Assembly: GCA_002437905.1 (NCBI GenBank)
Contig: DJRT01000017.1
Coordinates: 44,412 to 108,411, forward strand
Reading direction: 5' to 3'
Length of the DNA stretch: 64,000 nucleotides
Origin: Ruminococcaceae bacterium UBA6353
GTDB taxonomy: Bacteria; Bacillota; Clostridia; Oscillospirales; Acutalibacteraceae
Positions within the stretch are counted from its first letter, which is position 1; the number at the start of each line of letters is the position of its first letter. Positions 34,578-43,554 of the stretch are shown here, piece after piece. The position numbers were made by a program, and so were the translations under genes. The notes beneath the pieces are model-generated. The model was not told the DNA's origin, made no database searches, and saw nothing but the letters and a program-made list of their open reading frames with translations.

Positions 34578-34625
34578 TGCTTAACCTCCCTTGCGGCTGC
34601 CATCTGCAGCCACGGTCGCGTGTTG

Positions 34626-35387
34626 TTACCGCAGCTTGCCGTCCGGATCGGTCATGATGACCGGGCCATCCGGCGTGATCGCTATCGTATGCTCGAAGTG
34701 GGCGGACAGGCGACCATCCCTGGTCACCGTTGTCCAGCCGTCCCCGAGTATCTTCACCTCATGGGTGCCGGCATTGACCATCGGCTCAATGGCGATGGTC
34801 ATGCCCGGCAGCAGCTTCGGACCGCGGCCGGGAGTACCGAAATTGGGTACGCTGGGGTCTTCGTGCAGATCCGTGCCTACTCCGTGGCCGACAAACTGCC
34901 GTACAACCGAGTAACCACGCATCTCGACATACCGTTGCACCGCCGCGCCGATATCCCCCACGCGGTTGCCGGCACGGGCGGCTTTAATGCCCTCGTACAG
35001 GCTCTCGCGGGTGGCGTCCATCAGCGCCTGTGCCTCCGCGGAGACCTTGCCCGCCGCGAAGGTGGCGGCGTTGTCTCCGTTGAAGCCGTGCAGAGCAGCG
35101 CCCACATCAATGCTGACGATGTCGCCCTCTTTGATCACACGCTTGCCTGGTATGCCATGAATGACGGTCTCATTGACCGATATGCAGGCCGATGCGGGAA
35201 AACCACCGTAGTTCAGAAAGTTGGGCTTGGCTCCCGTACTTTCGATATACTGCCGGATAATGCGGTCGATCTCCCCGGTAGTAACACCGGGCTGTACCGC
35301 CTCGCCGCCCAGCCTGAGCGCCCTGGCCGAGATCACACAGGCCTCACGCATGAGTGCCAGATCCCGGCTGCTTTTAATACTGATCAT
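34626..35387 (-). CDS. map: Methionine aminopeptidase, type I
   Basis: A 253-residue metalloprotease that removes the initiator methionine from nascent proteins. The five metal ligands are all visible: Asp in SIDVGA, Asp in FNGDNAAT, His in GHGVG, Glu in AIEPM and Glu in FEHT. The length suits a type Ia enzyme without an SH3-like N-terminal extension. The ATG lies 2 bases after the adk stop codon, so the two are probably translated together. Confidence 0.97.
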   Translation of the reverse strand: MISIKSSRDLALMREACVISARALRLGGEAVQPGVTTGEIDRIIRQYIESTGAKPNFLNYGGFPASACISVNETVIHGIPGKRVIKEGDIVSIDVGAALHGFNGDNAATFAAGKVSAEAQALMDATRESLYEGIKAARAGNRVGDIGAAVQRYVEMRGYSVVRQFVGHGVGTDLHEDPSVPNFGTPGRGPKLLPGMTIAIEPMVNAGTHEVKILGDGWTTVTRDGRLSAHFEHTIAITPDGPVIMTDPDGKLR

Positions 35388-35389
35388 GT

Positions 35390-36022
35390 TCAGCCTTTCA
35401 GCTTCGCCAGAGTCTGCTCCGCAATCTCCTGGATGCCCTGCTGGCCATCCATCACCAGCAGCTTGCCGGCGGCGGCGTAGTAGTCTCTCAGCGGCTCAGT
35501 CTGCTCGTGATACACGCGCAGGCGCTCTTCAACGGTCTTCGGTTCGTCATCCTTGCGCTGAACAAGGGTGTTGCCGCAGCGGTCACACACGCCCTCCTGC
35601 TGAGGCTTTTTCGTCTCAACATGGTAGCTGTTGCCGCAGCCGGGGCAGACACGGCGACCCGATACACGCCGGGTGATCACCTCGTCGGGGACATTGATGT
35701 CCACCACATGATCAATGGTGATGCCCATGCGGTCAAGTGCCTCGGCCTGGGGAATGGTGCGCGGAAAGCCGTCCAGAATGAAGCCGTCCTTGCAGTCGTC
35801 CTTTTGCAGGCGATCGCGCACAATGCCGATCACCACTTCATCGGGAACAAGCTGCCCGGCCTCAATATAGGCTTTGGCCTTCAGGCCCATCTCCGTGCCG
35901 CTTTTCAGCGCTTCACGGATCATATTGCCCGTGGAAATCGTAGGAATGCCCAGACGCTCGCAGAGGATCTCTGCCTGCGTCCCTTTGCCGGCGCCCGGGG
36001 CGCCGAGGAGGATCAGGTTCAT
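35390..36022 (-). CDS. adk: Adenylate kinase
   Basis: A 210-residue kinase that interconverts ATP + AMP and 2 ADP. The P-loop GAPGAGKGT is at residues 7-15. The LID is of the zinc type, with four cysteines in VCPGCGN and GVCDRCG, common in Gram-positives. ATG 36022 has AAAGGAG upstream; an ATG six codons earlier overlaps that site and is less likely. Between secY and map in the spc region. Confidence 0.97.
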   Translation of the reverse strand: MNLILLGAPGAGKGTQAEILCERLGIPTISTGNMIREALKSGTEMGLKAKAYIEAGQLVPDEVVIGIVRDRLQKDDCKDGFILDGFPRTIPQAEALDRMGITIDHVVDINVPDEVITRRVSGRRVCPGCGNSYHVETKKPQQEGVCDRCGNTLVQRKDDEPKTVEERLRVYHEQTEPLRDYYAAAGKLLVMDGQQGIQEIAEQTLAKLKG

Positions 36023-36119
36023 AGAATAATCTCCTTTCATGTCTCATGGCAGAGCCACCGTCGGCTCCGGCCCATTCAGCGGCCGGAGCCGCGGCGGCAG
36101 GTCATCCGTCACGTCCGGT

Positions 36120-37454
36120 TTAATCTAAGAAACCTTTGTAGTGGCGCATCATCATCTGGCTTTCGATCTGCTGTACCGTCTCCAGCGCAACGCCCACCAC
36201 GATCATGATGGAAGTACCGCCGATGGACAGACCCTTCAGCGCCGTAAACTTACTGAACAGGCTGGGGAACAGCGCGATCACGCCCAGGAACAGAGCGCCG
36301 ATAAAGGTGACCTTATTGAGTACACGCTTGATGAAATCGGCCGTGGGCTTGCCCGGACGCTGGCCGGGGATAGCGCCGCCGTTCTTGCGCAGATCGTTGG
36401 CCATCTCGGTCACATTGTACTGGATGGTTACATAGAAGAACGCAAAGCCGATGATCATCAGGAAGTAGAGGATGATGTACACCCAGCTATCCTGCGTGAA
36501 CATATCGTAGATCACCTTCCAGAAGCCCTTGGTCGGCACACCGGTGAAGGTGGCAATGATCGAGGGCAGGGAAAGGATGGACACCGCCAGAATGATCGGC
36601 ATAACACCGGACATATTCACCTTGATGGGAATATAGGTGTTCTGGCCGCCATACATCTTGCGTCCGACCACCTTCTTGGCATACTGGACGGGAATGCGGC
36701 GCTCGGCATCGCCCATGAAGACGATAAAGCCGATCATCGCCAGCATCAGCGCCATCGCCAGGATCACCAGCAGCACATACTTAATGCCGGCGGTCTGGCC
36801 TTCCTTGAGCTGCTTAATGCCCATCTCGTAGAAGAACTGCCACAGATAGGTAGCGCCATAGGGAACACGGGAGAGGATACCGGCGAACAGCAAAATGGAA
36901 ATACCATTGCCGATACCCTTGTTGTTGATCTGCTCACCCAGCCACATCATCAGCGCCGAACCGGCGGTGAAGCACAAGATGATCACGATCGCTGCGAACC
37001 AGGCGTTGAAGCCGGTCTTGGCCTCGCTGACCAGAGCAGAATAGCGGTTACGCACCATGAAGTAGTACGCAACACCCAGCATCAGGCCAAGGACCACCGT
37101 GGTATAGCGGGTGATCTGCCCCAGCTTCTTGCGGCCAGCCTCGCCGTCCTTGGACAAACGCTCAAGGGCGGGAATAGCCACCGTCAGCAGCTGGATGATA
37201 ATGCTGGCATTGATGTACGGGGTGATGGACAGGGCGAAGATCGACCCGTTGGAAAAACCGCCGCCGGACATCATGGTAAAGTAGCTCATCACCGTGCTGT
37301 CGGTGCCGTTTACCGCGTTGCGGAGCAGCTCTGCATCCACGAAAGGCACCGTGACGGCCGAGCCGATACGGAAGATAAGAATGATGAAGGCTGTAAACAG
37401 GATTTTTCTGCGGAGATCTTCGATTTTCCAGGCATTACGCAAGGTCTGAAACAT
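36120..37454 (-). CDS. secY: Protein translocase subunit SecY
   Basis: A 444-residue channel protein with ten predicted membrane helices; it forms the protein-conducting pore with SecE and SecG. It starts MFQTLRNAWKIEDLRRKI and contains the pore region GSIFALSITPYINASII and the cytosolic loop with QGPGKPT-like residues (GQRPGKPTADFIKRVL). Its ATG lies 1 base after the rplO stop. The adk gene follows after about 97 bases. Confidence 0.97.
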   Translation of the reverse strand: MFQTLRNAWKIEDLRRKILFTAFIILIFRIGSAVTVPFVDAELLRNAVNGTDSTVMSYFTMMSGGGFSNGSIFALSITPYINASIIIQLLTVAIPALERLSKDGEAGRKKLGQITRYTTVVLGLMLGVAYYFMVRNRYSALVSEAKTGFNAWFAAIVIILCFTAGSALMMWLGEQINNKGIGNGISILLFAGILSRVPYGATYLWQFFYEMGIKQLKEGQTAGIKYVLLVILAMALMLAMIGFIVFMGDAERRIPVQYAKKVVGRKMYGGQNTYIPIKVNMSGVMPIILAVSILSLPSIIATFTGVPTKGFWKVIYDMFTQDSWVYIILYFLMIIGFAFFYVTIQYNVTEMANDLRKNGGAIPGQRPGKPTADFIKRVLNKVTFIGALFLGVIALFPSLFSKFTALKGLSIGGTSIMIVVGVALETVQQIESQMMMRHYKGFLD

Positions 37455-37455
37455 C

Positions 37456-37896
37456 TCAGATCACCTCGGCCTTCCCGCCCGCTGCCTCAATCTTGGACTT
37501 GGCGGATTCGGAAAAGGCTGCCACCTGCACAGTGAGCTTCTTCTCGATCTTACCATTGCCCAGGACCTTGACGCCGTTAGGGGCGTTTTTGATAATACCG
37601 GCTGCCTGCAGCGTCTCGGCCGTAACCGTGGCGCCATCCTCAAACTTGTTCAGGGCAGCAAGATTCACGATGGTGTAGGGCGTTGCGAAAATGTTGTTGA
37701 AGCCTCTCTTGGGGATCCGTCTCTGCAGAGGCATCTGGCCGCCCTCAAAGCCCGGACGCATGCCGTGGCCGGCGCGGGCCTTCTGACCCTTATGACCTTT
37801 ACCGGCGGTCTTGCCATTGCCGGAGCCGTGGCCGCGGCCGATGCGCTTGACATCCCGGACGGAGCCGGGAGCCGGAGAAAGCTCGTGAAGTTTCAT
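37456..37896 (-). CDS. rplO: 50S ribosomal protein L15
   Basis: A 146-residue L15 with the extended Gly/Lys-rich N-terminal arm (GRGHGSGNGKTAGKGHKGQK) that threads into 23S rRNA, followed by the globular domain. ATG 37896 has AAGGAGG upstream. Between rpmD and secY. Confidence 0.97.
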   Translation of the reverse strand: MKLHELSPAPGSVRDVKRIGRGHGSGNGKTAGKGHKGQKARAGHGMRPGFEGGQMPLQRRIPKRGFNNIFATPYTIVNLAALNKFEDGATVTAETLQAAGIIKNAPNGVKVLGNGKIEKKLTVQVAAFSESAKSKIEAAGGKAEVI

Positions 37897-37924
37897 AATA
37901 TTGCACCTCCTTGCTCGATATGCA

Positions 37925-38122
37925 TTACGCGTTGGTTACCTCGACGAGGTGGATGATCTTCGTGATTTTGCCCTGTGTGGCGGCATTGTCCGGCTGGACA
38001 GTGCTGTCACCGATCTTACGGAGGCCCAAAGACGCGGCAGTCGCGATCTGATCTTTCTTGCAGCCGATCAGACTCTTGACCAGCTTGACCTGGACGGTCT
38101 GCACTTTTGCTTTTCTAGGCAT
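37925..38122 (-). CDS. rpmD: 50S ribosomal protein L30
   Basis: A 65-residue L30 of the short bacterial type, with the core LVKSLIGCKKDQIATAASLG. It lies 13 bases after rpsE and 28 before rplO, the normal spc order. ATG 38122 has GGAGGAC upstream. Confidence 0.96.
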   Translation of the reverse strand: MPRKAKVQTVQVKLVKSLIGCKKDQIATAASLGLRKIGDSTVQPDNAATQGKITKIIHLVEVTNA

Positions 38123-38135
38123 AATGTCGTCCTCC

Positions 38136-38636
38136 TTAACCTAAGATTTCCTGCGCGGTCTTGCCGCGGGTGGCGGCAGCCTCCTCAGCGCAGCGCAGCT
38201 GCTTGAGGCCTTCCATCGTGGCACTGACCACATTGCAGGGGTTATTGGAGCGCAGAGCCTTGGCGCGGATATCCTTGATGCCGGCAGCTTCCGCCACGGC
38301 ACGCACCGCACCGCCGGCGATAATGCCGGTACCGGGGGCGGCGGGCTTCATCAGCACCTCGCCGGCGCCGAACTTACCGATCACCTCATGGGGGATGGTT
38401 GTGCCCTTCAGGGAAATCTTCACCAGGTGCTTCTTCGCATCCTCGCTGGCTTTACGGATAGCGTCCGGAACCTCGTTCGCCTTACCGGTGCCGAAGCCCA
38501 CGGTGCCCTTGCCGTCGCCGACAACCATCAGCGCGGAGAACTTCATCACACGGCCGCCCTTGACGGTCTTGCTGACGCGGTTGATCGCCACCAGGGTCTC
38601 TTTGTACTCGCTATCAATCTCATCTCTTCTGGCCAA
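38136..38636 (-). CDS. rpsE: 30S ribosomal protein S5 (TTG start)
   Basis: A 166-residue S5, which acts in decoding fidelity and mRNA unwinding at the small subunit entry. Double-stranded RNA-binding-like N-terminal domain with KFSALMVVGDGKGTVGFGTGK. No ATG is suitably placed: the start is TTG at 38636, 8 bases after GGGAGG, giving M-A-R-R-D-E-I-D. The first internal ATG would remove the conserved N-terminus. Confidence 0.95.
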   Translation of the reverse strand: MARRDEIDSEYKETLVAINRVSKTVKGGRVMKFSALMVVGDGKGTVGFGTGKANEVPDAIRKASEDAKKHLVKISLKGTTIPHEVIGKFGAGEVLMKPAAPGTGIIAGGAVRAVAEAAGIKDIRAKALRSNNPCNVVSATMEGLKQLRCAEEAAATRGKTAQEILG

Positions 38637-38655
38637 AGTTAATTCCTCCCTTTCC

Positions 38656-39015
38656 TTAGAACTTGAGGCCGCCCTCACGGGCGCCTTCGGCCAGCTCTTG
38701 CACGCGGCCGTGATACACATAGCCGCCGCGGTCGAACACGACCTCGGTGATACCCTTTTCGACGGCGCGCTTGGCAATGTTTTCGCCAACCTTACGAGCA
38801 GCTTCCTTGTTGCCGCCGGTCATGCCGAAATCCTTTTCGACAGAGGAGGCGGAAACGAGGGTCACTCCCTTGACATCATCAATGATCTGGGCATAGATGT
38901 GGTTGAGGGAGCGATACACATCCAGGCGGGGGCACTCAGCGGTGCCGCTGATCTTACCGCGCACACGGGCGTGGCGATGCAGACGAGCTGCGTTGCTGTC
39001 TTTCTTGCTCACCAT
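38656..39015 (-). CDS. rplR: 50S ribosomal protein L18
   Basis: A 119-residue L18, which binds 5S rRNA together with L5. It has the signature RPRLDVYRSLNHIYAQIID-type core (PRLDVYRSLNHIYAQIIDD) and the C-terminal FDRGGYVYHGRVQ. It lies 19 bases after rplF and 20 before rpsE. Confidence 0.97.
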   Translation of the reverse strand: MVSKKDSNAARLHRHARVRGKISGTAECPRLDVYRSLNHIYAQIIDDVKGVTLVSASSVEKDFGMTGGNKEAARKVGENIAKRAVEKGITEVVFDRGGYVYHGRVQELAEGAREGGLKF

Positions 39016-39033
39016 AATTGCTTCACTCCTTCT

Positions 39034-39582
39034 TTACTTCTTGCCCTTGCCGCCAGCCTTACCTTCCTTACGGCGGATGTGCTCGTCGGCATACTTGATA
39101 CCCTTGCCCTTATACGGCTCGGGCGGGCGCTTCTCCCGGACCTCGGCAGCAAACTGGCCAACCAGCTGCTTATCCGCGCCGGAAATGATGATCTGGTTCG
39201 GGCTGGGAGCCTCGATGGTGATACCGGGGATCTCCTCAACCATCACCTGATGGCTGTAACCCAGGTTCATCACCAGGGTCTTGCCCTGCTTCTGCACACG
39301 GTAGCCGACACCGTTGACCTCCAGCTCCTTCTTATAGCCCTCGGTAACACCGATGACCATATTGTTGAGCAGGGTACGGGTCAGGCCGTGCAGAGAGCGG
39401 CTCTCTTTTTCGTCATCGGGACGGGTGACCAGCACCTCGTTATCCTTGACCTCGACATGGATGATCGGATTGAATTTCTGGGTCAGAGTGCCCTTGGGGC
39501 CCTTAACGGTAACCGTGTTGCCCTCAACCTTGAAATCCACACCGGCGGGGAGTACGATCGGCTTACGACCAATTCTCGACAT
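39034..39582 (-). CDS. rplF: 50S ribosomal protein L6
   Basis: A 182-residue L6 with two tandem alpha/beta domains, near the factor-binding site. It begins MSRIGRKPIVLPAGV and has the C-terminal signature PEPYKGKGIKYADEHIRRKEG. Between rpsH and rplR. Confidence 0.97.
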   Translation of the reverse strand: MSRIGRKPIVLPAGVDFKVEGNTVTVKGPKGTLTQKFNPIIHVEVKDNEVLVTRPDDEKESRSLHGLTRTLLNNMVIGVTEGYKKELEVNGVGYRVQKQGKTLVMNLGYSHQVMVEEIPGITIEAPSPNQIIISGADKQLVGQFAAEVREKRPPEPYKGKGIKYADEHIRRKEGKAGGKGKK

Positions 39583-39596
39583 CTTCCTCTACCCCC

Positions 39597-39998
39597 TTAC
39601 CACACAAATGCCAGGACTTCGCCGCCCACATTTTCCTTGCGCGCGGCCTTATCGGTCATAACGCCCTTGGAAGTGGAAACAATCGCGGTGCCGATGCCCT
39701 TCATGACCTTCGGCATGTCCTCACAGCTGGAATAGATGCGCAGGCCGGGCTTGGAAACACGGCGCAGACCCATCAGAACGGGCGTACGGGACGGCCCCTG
39801 ATACTTCAGCGCAATGCGGATAATGCCCTGCTTGCCATCCTCAATGACCTTGAACTCTTTGACATATCCCTCGTCAACAAGAATCTGGGCAATAGCCTTC
39901 TTCATGTTGGAAGCGGGGATATCCACCGTCTCATGCTTGGCCGAATTCGCGTTGCGGATCCGGGTCAGCATATCGGCGATCGTATCGGAAATTTGCAT
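39597..39998 (-). CDS. rpsH: 30S ribosomal protein S8
   Basis: A 133-residue S8, a primary 16S rRNA binder. It begins MQISDTIADMLTRIRNAN, the family signature, and ends with the conserved GGEVLAFVW. In other bacteria S8 represses the spc operon by binding rplE mRNA; this has not been shown here. Between rpsN and rplF. Confidence 0.97.
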   Translation of the reverse strand: MQISDTIADMLTRIRNANSAKHETVDIPASNMKKAIAQILVDEGYVKEFKVIEDGKQGIIRIALKYQGPSRTPVLMGLRRVSKPGLRIYSSCEDMPKVMKGIGTAIVSTSKGVMTDKAARKENVGGEVLAFVW

Positions 39999-40030
39999 GA
40001 CCTCAACCTCCTTATAAGTTGTGCTATTGC

Positions 40031-40216
40031 TTACCAGCTTGCCTTCTTCACACCCGGGATCTGGCCCTTATAGGCCAGCTCACGGAAGCAGATACGGCAG
40101 ATGCCGTACCGACGCAGATAGGCGTGCGGCCGGCCGCAGATCTTGCAGCGGTTGTACGCCCGGGTGGAGTACTTCGGCACAGCCTGCTGCTTGAGCTTCA
40201 TGGATGTCTTTGCCAT
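40031..40216 (-). CDS. rpsZ: 30S ribosomal protein S14, zinc type (type Z)
   Basis: A 61-residue S14 of the short zinc-binding form. Cys24 and Cys27 (RCKICGR) and Cys40 and Cys43 (GICRICF) form the zinc site. The long zinc-independent S14, when present, is encoded elsewhere. Between rplE and rpsH. Confidence 0.97.
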   Translation of the reverse strand: MAKTSMKLKQQAVPKYSTRAYNRCKICGRPHAYLRRYGICRICFRELAYKGQIPGVKKASW

Positions 40217-40229
40217 CGTATTCTCCTCC

Positions 40230-40769
40230 TTACTTCTCGAACGGAGCGCCCATCAGCGTGAGCAGCTCGCGCGCTTCTTCGTCGGTCTTGGCAGTGGTGA
40301 CGAAGCACAGATCCATGCCGCGCACCTTGTCAATCTTATCGTAATCGATCTCCGGGAAGATCAGCTGCTCCTTGAGGCCCATGTTGTAGTTGCCGCGGCC
40401 GTCAAAGGAGTTGGCATTGATCCCGCGGAAGTCACGCACGCGGGGCAGAGCCACATTGAACAGACGATCAACGAACTCATACATCCGATCGCCGCGCAGG
40501 GTGACCTTTGCGCCGATGTTCATGCCCTCGCGCAGCTTAAAGTTGGCCACGGACTTGCGGGCCTTGCAGACGACCGGGCGCTGGCCGGTGATGGCGGACA
40601 GATCGTTGATGATCGCGTCCATGATCTTCGCGTTGTCGCGGGCTTCGCCGCAGCCAACATTGATGACCACCTTATCCAGCTTCGGGATCTGCATAACGCT
40701 CTTATAGCCGAACTTCTTCATCAGGGCAGGAGCGATCTCGCTTACATATTGCTCTTTCAGTCTAGCCAT
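40230..40769 (-). CDS. rplE: 50S ribosomal protein L5
   Basis: A 179-residue L5, which binds 5S rRNA and contacts P-site tRNA. It begins MARLKEQYVSEIAPALMKKF and contains the conserved RGDRMYEFVDRL. ATG 40769 has GGAGG 9 bases upstream; the open frame continues upstream into the intergenic gap but has no site there. Confidence 0.97.
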   Translation of the reverse strand: MARLKEQYVSEIAPALMKKFGYKSVMQIPKLDKVVINVGCGEARDNAKIMDAIINDLSAITGQRPVVCKARKSVANFKLREGMNIGAKVTLRGDRMYEFVDRLFNVALPRVRDFRGINANSFDGRGNYNMGLKEQLIFPEIDYDKIDKVRGMDLCFVTTAKTDEEARELLTLMGAPFEK

Positions 40770-40783
40770 TCGCTCATACCTCC

Positions 40784-41122
40784 TTACAGGATCTCTCCGC
40801 AGTCCTTGTTTTTGCAAACGCGGACGGAGCGGAGCTTACCATCGTCACCCTTGACCAGCTTGTGGCCGACGCGGGTGGGCTTTTTGCAAGCGGGGCAGAC
40901 AACCTGCACCTTGGAAGCATACATCGCGCTTTCGGCCTCGATGATGCCGCTGGGGTCGCCGGGCTTGCGGGGCTTTACATGCTTTTTGACCATGTTGAGA
41001 CCCTCTACGATGACCTTGCCCTCCTTGGGGCTGACGGCCAGAACCTTACCGGTCTTGCCGCGGTCATCGCCGCTGAGGATCAGGACGGTATCGTCCTTTT
41101 TCACATGCAGTTTGTTACTCAA
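40784..41122 (-). CDS. rplX: 50S ribosomal protein L24 (TTG start)
   Basis: A 112-residue L24, an assembly initiator of the large subunit, with the KOW core VLILSGDDRGKTGKVLAV. C-terminal Cys76, Cys79, Cys103 and Cys108 make a zinc-ribbon-like tail. An ATG at 41137 overlaps the rplN stop but has no ribosome binding site ahead of it; a strong GGAGG lies just after that ATG and 8 bases before a TTG at 41122. I therefore use the TTG, giving M-S-N-K-L-H-V. Confidence 0.93.
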   Translation of the reverse strand: MSNKLHVKKDDTVLILSGDDRGKTGKVLAVSPKEGKVIVEGLNMVKKHVKPRKPGDPSGIIEAESAMYASKVQVVCPACKKPTRVGHKLVKGDDGKLRSVRVCKNKDCGEIL

Positions 41123-41136
41123 TTTCGACACCTCCA

Positions 41137-41505
41137 TTACAGAACTTCGGGAGCCAGGGACAGGATCTTCAGATAATCCTTATCGCGCAGCTCACGGGCC
41201 ACAGGCCCAAAGATACGGGTACCGCGGGGGGTCTTGTCGTCACGGATAATGACAGCCGCATTCTCATCGAAGCGGATGTAAGTACCGTCGGCACGACGGA
41301 CGCCCTTCACGGAACGGACGATAACGGCCTTCACGACCTCGCCCTTCTTGACCACGCCGCCGGGAGCCGCCTTCTTCACAGAAGCGACCACCACGTCGCC
41401 GATATTGGCATACCTCCGGCCGGAACCACCCAGAACGCGAATACACATCAGCTCTTTCGCGCCGGTATTATCGGCCACTTTGAGGTAGGTTTGCTGTTGT
41501 ACCAC
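41137..41505 (-). CDS. rplN: 50S ribosomal protein L14 (GTG start)
   Basis: A 122-residue L14 on the subunit interface. It begins at GTG 41505, read as M-V-Q-Q-Q-T-Y-L, with AGGAGG 7 bases upstream. The core includes YLKVADNTGAKELMCIRVLG and the C-terminal KILSLAPEVL. The open frame extends to an ATG at 41571 but L14 proteins start at the MVQQQT position. Confidence 0.96.
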   Translation of the reverse strand: MVQQQTYLKVADNTGAKELMCIRVLGGSGRRYANIGDVVVASVKKAAPGGVVKKGEVVKAVIVRSVKGVRRADGTYIRFDENAAVIIRDDKTPRGTRIFGPVARELRDKDYLKILSLAPEVL

Positions 41506-41598
41506 AGTTTTTCCTCCTTTCAAGGAAGCACCATTTTTATCACACCAACCCTGCTGACCACTGGCGGCCACAGAACGGTATGCGGTGCAACTGACACA

Positions 41599-41856
41599 TT
41601 ATTTCGCCTTTTCGATGATCCCGGTCACACGCCAGCACTTGTCCTTGGACAGGTGGCGGGTCTCCATGATGGACACGCGGTCGCCTACGCGGCACTCGTT
41701 GTTCTCATCATGCGCCTTCAGGCGGACGGTGCGCTTAACGATCTTCTTATACAGGGGATGACGGACATTGTCGGCGATGGCAACCACAACGGTCTTATCC
41801 ATCTTGTCGCTGACGACGATGCCGGTACGAGTTTTTCTCAAATTCCGTTCACTCAC
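41599..41856 (-). CDS. rpsQ: 30S ribosomal protein S17
   Basis: An 85-residue S17, an early 16S rRNA binder with an OB fold. It contains KTRTGIVVSDKMDKTVVVAI and the C-terminal SKDKCWRVTGIIEKAK. Between rpmC and rplN. Confidence 0.97.
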   Translation of the reverse strand: MSERNLRKTRTGIVVSDKMDKTVVVAIADNVRHPLYKKIVKRTVRLKAHDENNECRVGDRVSIMETRHLSKDKCWRVTGIIEKAK

Positions 41857-41874
41857 ACTAAACTCCTCCTTCCG

Positions 41875-42084
41875 TTACGCCTGCGCCTTGATCTCGCGCT
41901 CGCGAATGATGGTCTTGACGATAGCGATCTCTTTACGAATGGCTTTCAGACGCATCGGATTTTCGAGCTGGTTGATAGCATGCTGGAACCGCAGGTGGAA
42001 AAGCTCCTCCTTGAGATCCTCCAGCTTCTTGGCCAGCTCCACGTCGTTGAGCTCCCGGATCTTATCTAAATCGTTTTTCTTCAT
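41875..42084 (-). CDS. rpmC: 50S ribosomal protein L29
   Basis: A 69-residue L29, an all-helical protein at the tunnel exit that helps recruit trigger factor and SRP. It includes ELFHLRFQHAINQLENPMRL. Its start overlaps the rplP stop by 4 bases (ATGA), implying coupled translation. Confidence 0.97.
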   Translation of the reverse strand: MKKNDLDKIRELNDVELAKKLEDLKEELFHLRFQHAINQLENPMRLKAIRKEIAIVKTIIREREIKAQA

Positions 42085-42509
42085 GCCTGCTCACCGTCCG
42101 TTTCTTCCTTGCGAACAAATTTGCATTTGATGGGCAGCTTGTTGGCAGCGAGACGCAGAGCCTCGCGGGCGTCCTCCTCGGACACGCCGGCCATCTCGAA
42201 CATCACACGGCCGGGCTTAACCACGGCCACCCAGTATTCCGGCGAGCCTTTACCGGAGCCCATGCGGGTCTCGGCCGGCTTTTCGGTGATGGGCTTATCC
42301 GGGAAGATCTTGATCCACACCTTACCGCCACGCTTGGTGTAACGGGTCATGGCGATACGGGCGGCCTCGATCTGCCGGGAGGTGATCCAGGCGGGTTCCA
42401 GGGCCTGCAGGCCGAACTCACCGTAGGTCACGGTATTGCCGCTGTGGGCAGCGCCGGTCAGGCGGCCTCTGTGTACGCGGCGATATTTCACTCTCTTGGG
42501 TAACAGCAT
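42081..42509 (-). CDS. rplP: 50S ribosomal protein L16
   Basis: A 142-residue L16, which positions A-site tRNA. It begins MLLPKRVKYRRVHRGRLTG and carries GSGKGSPEYWVAVVKPG. The ATG overlaps the rpsC stop by one base and its stop overlaps rpmC, a tightly coupled run of three genes. Confidence 0.97.
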   Translation of the reverse strand: MLLPKRVKYRRVHRGRLTGAAHSGNTVTYGEFGLQALEPAWITSRQIEAARIAMTRYTKRGGKVWIKIFPDKPITEKPAETRMGSGKGSPEYWVAVVKPGRVMFEMAGVSEEDAREALRLAANKLPIKCKFVRKEETDGEQA

Positions 42510-43177
42510 TACTTGCGGCCTCCTTCCCGACGGGGTTTGGCAGCGCCAACCAGCACCTCACCGCGGTAGATCCACACCTTGATGCCGATCTTGCCGTAGG
42601 TGGTGTTGGCCTCAGCGAAGCCATAGTCAATATCCGCACGCAGGGTCTGCAGCGGAATGGTGCCCTCATGGTACTGCTCCACACGGGCGATCTCCGCGCC
42701 GCCGAGACGGCCGGAGCACTTGGTCTTGATACCCTTAGCGCCCAGCTTCATGGCACGGCCGATGGCCTGCTTCATGGCGCGGCGGTAAGAGATACGCTTC
42801 TCCAGCTGCTGGGCGATGTTCTCTGCCACCAGCTGTGCGTTTACATCGGGGTTCTTGATCTCAACGATGTTCAGGCTGACATCCTGCCCGCCGAGCATCT
42901 TCTGGCAGGTGACCTTCAGCTTGTCGATCTCGCTGCCGCCCTTGCCGATGACCAGGCCGGGCTTGGCACAATGGATATTGATGCGCACGCGGGAAGCGTC
43001 ACGCTCAATCTCGATCTGCGCAATGCCGGCGTCATACAGGGTCTTCTTCAGAAACTTCCGCAGGTTGTAGTCGGAGACGAGGGTGTCGCCGAACTTGCTG
43101 TCATTGACAAACCAGCGGGAATCCCAGTTTTTGATCACACCGACCCGAAGGCCGTGGGGATTAACTTTCTGTCCCAT
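42509..43177 (-). CDS. rpsC: 30S ribosomal protein S3
   Basis: A 222-residue S3 with an N-terminal KH domain (GLVIGKGGSEIDKL) and the C-terminal S3 domain; it forms the mRNA entry tunnel. It begins MGQKVNPHGLRVGVIKNWDS. Between rplV and rplP. Confidence 0.97.
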   Translation of the reverse strand: MGQKVNPHGLRVGVIKNWDSRWFVNDSKFGDTLVSDYNLRKFLKKTLYDAGIAQIEIERDASRVRINIHCAKPGLVIGKGGSEIDKLKVTCQKMLGGQDVSLNIVEIKNPDVNAQLVAENIAQQLEKRISYRRAMKQAIGRAMKLGAKGIKTKCSGRLGGAEIARVEQYHEGTIPLQTLRADIDYGFAEANTTYGKIGIKVWIYRGEVLVGAAKPRREGGRK

Positions 43178-43195
43178 AATATACCTCCTCCTCGC

Positions 43196-43531
43196 TTATT
43201 CCATCTCTTTGAGCACCAGGGTGATGTGGGATGACCGCTTTTCAATGCGGTAGGCACGACCCTGGGCACGGGGACGGATACGCTTCATGATCGGGCCGGG
43301 GCAAACCATCGCCTGCGCCACATACAGATTGTTCCGATCCATGTTGTAGTTCGTCTCTGCATTGGCAATTGCGGACTTCAGCAGCTTGCCCACCGGCTCG
43401 CAGGCCGACTTGGGGGTAAATTTGACGATCGCTTCTGCTTCCTCCACCGGCTTGTTGCGGATGAGGTCGAGAACGATCTTAACTTTGCGAGGCGAAATGC
43501 GGATATAGGTTGCTTGCGCCTTGGCTTCCAT
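43196..43531 (-). CDS. rplV: 50S ribosomal protein L22
   Basis: A 111-residue L22 whose long hairpin lines the exit tunnel. It includes YIRISPRKVKIVLDLIRNKP and a basic loop ending in RIRPRAQGRAYRI. The loop region is the usual place of macrolide-resistance changes; nothing unusual is seen here. Confidence 0.97.
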   Translation of the reverse strand: MEAKAQATYIRISPRKVKIVLDLIRNKPVEEAEAIVKFTPKSACEPVGKLLKSAIANAETNYNMDRNNLYVAQAMVCPGPIMKRIRPRAQGRAYRIEKRSSHITLVLKEME

Positions 43532-43554
43532 GATGTTACTCTCCTTTCAACCGC